Assembly (NCBI GenBank): GCA_003250235.1 | Contig: QKGY01000309.1 | Coordinates: 1-9,659 of the forward strand | DNA: 9,659 nt | Direction of reading: 5' to 3' | Source of the DNA: Desulfuromonadaceae bacterium | Lineage (GTDB): Bacteria > Desulfobacterota > Desulfuromonadia > Desulfuromonadales > SZUA-540 | Shown: piece by piece, positions 6,672 through 9,659 of the stretch | Position numbering within the stretch: the first letter of the stretch is position 1 | Layout of the letters: each line of letters begins with the position of its first letter | Made by a program: the position numbers and the translations under genes | Notes under the pieces: generated by a model | The model's input: only the letters and a program-made list of their open reading frames with translations | Database searches by the model: none | What the model was told of the DNA's origin: nothing

Positions 6672-7902
6672 GGTCGAATCCGAGAATCAGGGTGAAGGGA
6701 GACGTCGCCTCGAGGACGAGAGAAAATTCGTGCAGTTCGAGGATCTTGCGGGCAATCGCCAAGCCCAGCCCCGACCCGCGGCCGCGGGTGCTGTAAAAGG
6801 GCGCAAAGAGCTGCTCGGCGGTAGCCGTGACCGGCTCGGCAACGGGATTGCTCATCACCAGCCGGCGCCTTCGGGCATCAAGAACCAGGTCGATGCGGCC
6901 ACCGTCCGGAGTACCCTGAGCCGCGTTGAGCAGCAGGTTGACGAACACCTGCAACATCTTGTCCCGGTCGGCAGAGACGATAAAGGACTCGCCGCTAACG
7001 GCACACTGCTGCCCCTTGCTGTCCAGCTCGTAGTGGACCAGGGACTGAGCCCGCTGCAGCAGAGAGAGGAGATCCACCTCGGAACGTTCCAGCGCGGTTT
7101 CTTTGCCATAGCTGAGGAAATCGTCGGCAATGCGGTTGAGACGATCCACCTCCTCCAACGATTTTTCCTGCACCTCGCGAAGCGAGTCGTCCTGTTCTTT
7201 CTGAAGAGCAAAATGCAGCAGGCCGCGAAGCGCACTGAGGGGGTTTTTGATCTCGTGCGCCAGCACTCCGGAAAACCGCCCCAGCTCGGCATGCCGCTCC
7301 GCGGCATCAAGCTTTTCCTGGGTTTGCAGGTGATGGCGAATGAAGCGCAGAAGATGAAGATAGACCAGTACCAGAAGGGCCTGAACCACCAGGACGATGC
7401 CGACATACAACCAGGTTTTTCGCTTCAGGTCGTTGAGCGCCCCCTTGTCGAGAGTCAACGCCATGTACATGGAGGGCGCGGACCGGCCGGCCATCATCCC
7501 CATGCGCGGCGCCTGATAGGGCTCGTAAAACACCACCTCGTCCCCCGTTTCCCGCACCGTGCGGCTGTTCACCACGGGACGATCCTCCGGCGCTTCGCCG
7601 GGGTGGAGGGATTGAAGGACCTGGCCCTGTCCGTCATAAAGAACGAAGTTCTTGACGGTCGTCGCCTGGAAGAAATCCTTGAAATACCGCTCGGCGTCCT
7701 CGGCGGAAAAGGTCATGCGCCGCATGAAATAGCGATGTCCTCCGGAGAAGGAGCGCAGCAACGTATCGCCGAGTTCCAGCAGGCTGTCACGGGAGACGCT
7801 CACCGTGCGCAATGACGCATAGACCTGCAATCCCAGCACCAGGGCGTTGAGAACCAGGGCCAGCAAAAGCAGCTGTTTGAGTCGGGAGGAAAATGCGTTC
7901 AT
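6658..7902 (-). CDS. Membrane sensor histidine kinase
   Basis: A 414-residue kinase, partner of the regulator that follows with a 14-base overlap. TM1 is about residues 10-30 and TM2 about 164-186, enclosing a sensor domain of about 130 residues outside the cytoplasm. That domain contains H56, M60 and M63 and a Met-rich stretch APRMGMMAGRSAPSMYM at 131-147. The HisKA H-box LAHEIKNPLSALRG gives phospho-acceptor H216. The N-box VNLLLNAAQ (N322, N326), LFAPFY and the GRGSGLGLAIARKI G2 box at 374-387 are present. The G1 box, normally DxGxG, reads SNPVAEP and lacks the usual Asp. Overall type is ZraS/NtrB-like. The start is not certain: GAGAGG lies only two bases from the ATG, so translation may depend on the DUF4405 gene 36 bases upstream. 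Confidence 0.93.
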   Translation of the reverse strand: MNAFSSRLKQLLLLALVLNALVLGLQVYASLRTVSVSRDSLLELGDTLLRSFSGGHRYFMRRMTFSAEDAERYFKDFFQATTVKNFVLYDGQGQVLQSLHPGEAPEDRPVVNSRTVRETGDEVVFYEPYQAPRMGMMAGRSAPSMYMALTLDKGALNDLKRKTWLYVGIVLVVQALLVLVYLHLLRFIRHHLQTQEKLDAAERHAELGRFSGVLAHEIKNPLSALRGLLHFALQKEQDDSLREVQEKSLEEVDRLNRIADDFLSYGKETALERSEVDLLSLLQRAQSLVHYELDSKGQQCAVSGESFIVSADRDKMLQVFVNLLLNAAQGTPDGGRIDLVLDARRRRLVMSNPVAEPVTATAEQLFAPFYSTRGRGSGLGLAIARKILELHEFSLVLEATSPFTLILGFDHESR

Positions 7903-7938
7903 AGCCTCTCGTGTCTCACCATGGCCGTATGTGCATTT

Positions 7939-8574
7939 CTAACGATACACCCGGTCATCGGCCATGATGGATTCGAACATGATCATCGGCGACACGCCAT
8001 AGCGCTCGGCAAGATCCTTCAGGGTCGCCTCATCGGAGTCTGCCGCATATCCCTTTTCCTTCAGCACCGTCATCATGCCGGCCAGATTGAGATCGACCTT
8101 TTTGGCCAGTTCTTTCAGAGACATGAGCTCGGCATGGGGAAAGGGGGGCAAGACATCCTCGCCGGCATACCAGGCCTTTTTGGCGGAGGCCCCCAGGTCC
8201 ATCACCTGGGAGAAGGGCGGCAGTTCGGCGATGCTGCCGGCGACGACAACACTCCCCAGAATCAGGACGACGGCCAGCTCGCGGCGCAGCGTGAAACTCT
8301 GGCGCACCCGGTCCTTGAGATAGGCCTTCAAAACCCGCCAGTTGTAATAGAGATGGAAAAACAGGGCGATGAAAAAGACGAAACTCAGGTTGGTATGGAC
8401 GCTTCCCCAAGCCGTTTTGGTCAGCCCGAACAGCTTCCAGTTGGTCCAGTACGCAACACGCCCTTCGGGAACGACATACAGGACCAGCCCCGAAACGATC
8501 ATGACCAGACCGCTGAAGGTGATCAGCAAAGAAATAAAGTTGCGAAGGCGAAACGGCTTTTCCGATGACGACAT
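7939..8574 (-). CDS. DUF4405-type membrane protein, three TM helices plus helical tail
   Basis: A 211-residue protein, first gene of the kinase/regulator operon. Hydrophobic helices are at about 12-35, 57-79 and 100-118. H60 and H74 lie on the same face of helix 2 with 13 residues between them (SVHTNLSFVFFIALFFH), the spacing seen in b-type cytochromes; heme binding is therefore possible but unproven. The soluble tail holds two short related helical units, SLKELAKKVDLNLAGMMTVL (152-171) and TLKDLAERYGVSPMIMFESI (184-203). The DUF4405 assignment is from memory of similar Geobacter-type proteins. GGGGAG ahead of ATG 8574 decides the start; an in-frame ATG at 8634 falls inside the sigma-54 promoter and is excluded. 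Position suggests a partner or accessory sensor of the kinase. Confidence 0.78.
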   Translation of the reverse strand: MSSSEKPFRLRNFISLLITFSGLVMIVSGLVLYVVPEGRVAYWTNWKLFGLTKTAWGSVHTNLSFVFFIALFFHLYYNWRVLKAYLKDRVRQSFTLRRELAVVLILGSVVVAGSIAELPPFSQVMDLGASAKKAWYAGEDVLPPFPHAELMSLKELAKKVDLNLAGMMTVLKEKGYAADSDEATLKDLAERYGVSPMIMFESIMADDRVYR

Positions 8575-8599
8575 GATATTCTCCCCTCGATGGTATAGG

Positions 8600-8617
8600 G
8601 CTCCTTGGTTCAGGAGC
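8600..8617 (-). other. Hairpin near the 5' end of the DUF4405 operon leader
   Basis: A perfect 6-bp stem (GCTCCT with AGGAGC) around a 6-base loop lies a few bases after the predicted transcription start near 8623. It could protect the 5' end of the transcript. No T-run follows. Confidence 0.4.
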
Positions 8618-8633
8618 GAACTTCCCACCGGCA

Positions 8634-8650
8634 TGCACGAGCGGTGCCAG
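8634..8650 (-). promoter_or_regulatory. Sigma-54 (-24/-12) promoter for the DUF4405-kinase-regulator operon
   Basis: On the minus strand CTGGCACCGCTCGTGCA matches the sigma-54 consensus except at two positions, with GG and GC 10 bases apart. It deviates from the consensus at the same two positions as the promoter at 4817-4833 and agrees with it in the -24 block TGGCACCG. Transcription should begin near 8623, with a leader of about 49 bases. Confidence 0.75.
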
Positions 8651-8702
8651 ACAGGGAAGGGGCGAAAAACAGCTCATCGGTTCGGCCCGCCCCGCTTTCG
8701 GC

Positions 8703-8738
8703 CGTGCAATTTGGTGACAGGTGGGAAAAATCTGCACA
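8703..8738 (-). promoter_or_regulatory. 36-bp upstream activator element, copy 2
   Basis: Read on the minus strand this carries TGTGCA-N3-TTTTCCC-N3-TGT-N-ACC-N4-TGCACG, matching copy 1 (4716-4751) at 25 of 36 positions. It is centred about 97 bases before the expected transcription start. A third TGTGCA begins at 8768, exactly 30 bases further upstream and directly behind the ysxC stop codon, so half-sites fall at 8768, 8738 and 8708. Confidence 0.6.
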
Positions 8739-8770
8739 GCCAGAGGGATACCCCGCGACGGGTGCACACG

Positions 8771-9391
8771 TCATCGGGGTTCGTGCCCGTCGTCTCCCGG
8801 CTCTTCATCCTGCGCCAGGGCCTCCTCGATGCGGGCCCAGATTTCATCCTTACCTTCGCGGGTCGGGGCGGAGAAGAGGCTGAAGGCGTCCCTCGGCAAA
8901 CCGGTCGCCTCCAGAATCGGCTTGATCTGTTTTTCCCTCTGCCCCCGCGAAACCTTGTCGGTTTTGGTCAGAACGGGAATCGTCGGGATCTGATATTCCT
9001 CGAGCCAGTCGAGCAGCTGGATATCTTCTTCCCGGGGAATGCGGCGGATGTCGAACAACACCACCACCGCCCGCAGAGAATGCCTGGTTTCCAGGAAGGT
9101 ACGCACCATCGGGCCCCATTCCTTTTTGACCGACAGGGGGACCTTGGCAAAACCGTAACCCGGCAGATCGACCAGCGAGAAGTCGCCGTTGATATCAAAA
9201 AAATTGAGCAACTGGGTTCGCCCCGGAGTGGACGACGTACGGACCAGAGCCTTGCGGTTGACCAGCACGTTGATCAGAGAACTTTTCCCCACATTGCTTC
9301 GTCCGGCAAATGCCACTTCCGGTTTATCCTCTTCAGGATAATTTTCAGGGCGTGTGGCACTTTTGACAAAGATAGCTGATTTTATAATCAA
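8771..9391 (-). CDS. ysxC: Ribosome-biogenesis GTP-binding protein YsxC/EngB
   Basis: A 206-residue small GTPase of the TrmE-Era-EngA-EngB class, cytoplasmic, needed for large ribosomal subunit assembly in the bacteria studied. Seen motifs: G1 GRSNVGKS at 30-37, switch I STPGRTQ at 54-60, G3 DLPGYGFAKV at 75-84, G4 TKTD at 142-145 and G5 FSAPT at 173-177. Length is typical for the family (about 195-210). The start is TTG at 9391: GGGGGG lies six bases upstream, and the only nearby ATG (9407-9405) is out of frame and meets TGA after five codons. It faces away from the ferritin gene. The stop codon is three bases from the first GTGCA half-site of the next operon's control region; no clear terminator lies between, so some read-through is possible. 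Confidence 0.95.
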   Translation of the reverse strand: MIIKSAIFVKSATRPENYPEEDKPEVAFAGRSNVGKSSLINVLVNRKALVRTSSTPGRTQLLNFFDINGDFSLVDLPGYGFAKVPLSVKKEWGPMVRTFLETRHSLRAVVVLFDIRRIPREEDIQLLDWLEEYQIPTIPVLTKTDKVSRGQREKQIKPILEATGLPRDAFSLFSAPTREGKDEIWARIEEALAQDEEPGDDGHEPR

Positions 9392-9442
9392 AGGTTTCCC
9401 CCCATGAAATAGGACGGTTTTCTGCTACAATGAAATGCGGTC

Positions 9443-9471
9443 AGAATAGCCCAGTTATCAGGGGATTGCAA
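9443..9471 (-). promoter_or_regulatory. Possible promoter for ysxC
   Basis: On the minus strand TTGCAA (4 of 6 to -35) and TATTCT (4 of 6 to -10) are separated by 17 bases. Transcription would begin about 45 bases ahead of the TTG start. Confidence 0.35.
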
Positions 9472-9495
9472 TGTCGGGGTGAGCTTCCCGGGAGC

Positions 9496-9524
9496 TGGAC
9501 AATTGAGACAATCAAGGTTAGAAT
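9496..9524 (+). promoter_or_regulatory. Sigma-70-type promoter for the ferritin gene
   Basis: TGGACA (5 of 6 to -35) and TAGAAT (5 of 6 to -10) are separated by exactly 17 bases. Transcription would begin near 9531, giving a leader of about 42 bases. An imperfect palindrome around CCCGGG (9483-9496) abuts the -35 box. No Fur-like box was recognised. Confidence 0.5.
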
Positions 9525-9535
9525 TAAGACCATGA

Positions 9536-9556
9536 AATGGCCACCAGGAGGCCGTT
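9536..9556 (+). other. Hairpin in the ferritin leader
   Basis: AATGGCC and GGCCGTT form a 7-bp stem (one G-U pair) around the loop ACCAGGA, starting about five bases after the predicted transcription start and ending four bases before AAGGAGG. The loop exposes GGA and a second GGA lies in the ribosome binding site, an arrangement reminiscent of CsrA targets. Confidence 0.35.
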
Positions 9557-9572
9557 AACCAAGGAGGAATCC

Positions 9573-9659
9573 ATGCTCAGTCAGAAGTTACAGGATGCGC
9601 TCAACGAACAGATGAAAAACGAGTTTTTCTCCGCCTATCTGTACATGGCCATGGCGGGC
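9573..9659 (+). CDS. Ferritin, 5' end only
   Basis: The first 29 codons of a gene that leaves the right edge. MLSQKLQDALNEQMKNEFF followed by SAYLYMAMAG matches the first helix of non-heme bacterial ferritins (FtnA type). The conserved E17, in KNEFFSAYLY, would be the first ferroxidase iron ligand. Ferritins oxidise Fe(II) and store it as a mineral core in a 24-subunit cytoplasmic shell. AAGGAGG (9561-9567) five bases upstream supports the ATG at 9573. Only about one sixth of the protein is visible, so a bacterioferritin or rubrerythrin-like variant is less likely but not excluded. Confidence 0.85.
   Translation, partial: MLSQKLQDALNEQMKNEFFSAYLYMAMAG

Noticed and set aside
6625..7815. Long plus-strand open frame opposite the histidine kinase
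   Set aside because: It mirrors the kinase gene, and the minus strand shows all kinase motifs.
7899..7922. Seven-codon ORF overlapping the kinase start by ATGA, as a coupling leader peptide
   Set aside because: It has no ribosome binding site and is short enough to occur by chance.
8575..8634. Longer N-terminus of the DUF4405 protein from ATG 8634
   Set aside because: The ATG is inside the sigma-54 promoter, while GGGGAG precedes the ATG at 8574.
8727..8745. TCTG/CAGA hairpin followed by T residues downstream of ysxC as a terminator
   Set aside because: The stem has only four pairs, and the sequence is better explained as part of the shared activator element.
8369..9379. Long plus-strand open frame across the DUF4405 start and ysxC
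   Set aside because: It runs antisense through two recognised genes and their control region and shows no conserved motifs.
9420..9434. TACAAT as a second plus-strand promoter ahead of ferritin
   Set aside because: No -35 box is found at a suitable distance, and the 9496-9524 promoter is better and nearer.
1..9659. CRISPR arrays, tRNA or rRNA genes, insertion sequences, attachment sites
   Set aside because: No regularly spaced repeats, tRNA-like folds, transposase genes or terminal inverted repeats were seen; the only tandem repeat is the short coding one at 4998-5033.

Overview
The window looks like the chromosome of a GC-rich (roughly 60 percent by eye) Gram-negative bacterium. The best guess is an anaerobic deltaproteobacterium of the Desulfuromonadales/Geobacter type. 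This is inferred from a fused CbiE-CbiT protein, a NtrC-family two-component pair with sigma-54 promoters, a DUF4405 membrane protein, a bacterial ferritin and a multi-domain CheW protein. No taxonomic marker is present, so the assignment stays tentative.

Layout from left to right. Positions 1-1770 (minus) hold the first 590 codons of a CheW-family protein with three CheW-like units and an acidic, proline-rich tail; it runs off the left edge. Positions 1892-4583 (minus) hold a cobalamin block transcribed cobS > cobC > cbiET, covering two corrin-ring methylations, ring/lower-ligand joining and a phosphatase step. Positions 4584-4886 are a divergent regulatory region with a sigma-70-type promoter for cobS on one side and a near-perfect sigma-54 promoter for a small secreted protein on the other. 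Positions 4887-5294 (plus) encode that protein: signal peptide, Met/Gly/Cys-rich segment and PepSY-like C-terminus, followed by a strong intrinsic terminator. Convergent to it, 8574-5337 (minus) is a three-gene unit: DUF4405 membrane protein > membrane histidine kinase > NtrC-family sigma-54 activator. Positions 8771-9391 (minus) encode the ribosome-biogenesis GTPase YsxC/EngB with a TTG start. Positions 9573-9659 (plus) are the start of a ferritin gene with its own promoter.

The most interesting unit is 4700-8770. The DUF4405-kinase-regulator operon and the convergent secreted protein each have a canonical -24/-12 sigma-54 promoter. Upstream of each promoter lies an ungapped 36-bp element that matches in 25 of 36 positions and is bounded by inverted GTGCA/TGCAC half-sites. 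The simplest model is that the regulator, activated by its kinase, switches on both its own operon and the secreted protein. This resembles the logic of ZraSR-ZraP, but the target protein is unrelated. The kinase's extracytoplasmic domain and the secreted protein both carry Met-rich stretches, so a soft metal or envelope redox signal is a reasonable but unproven guess.
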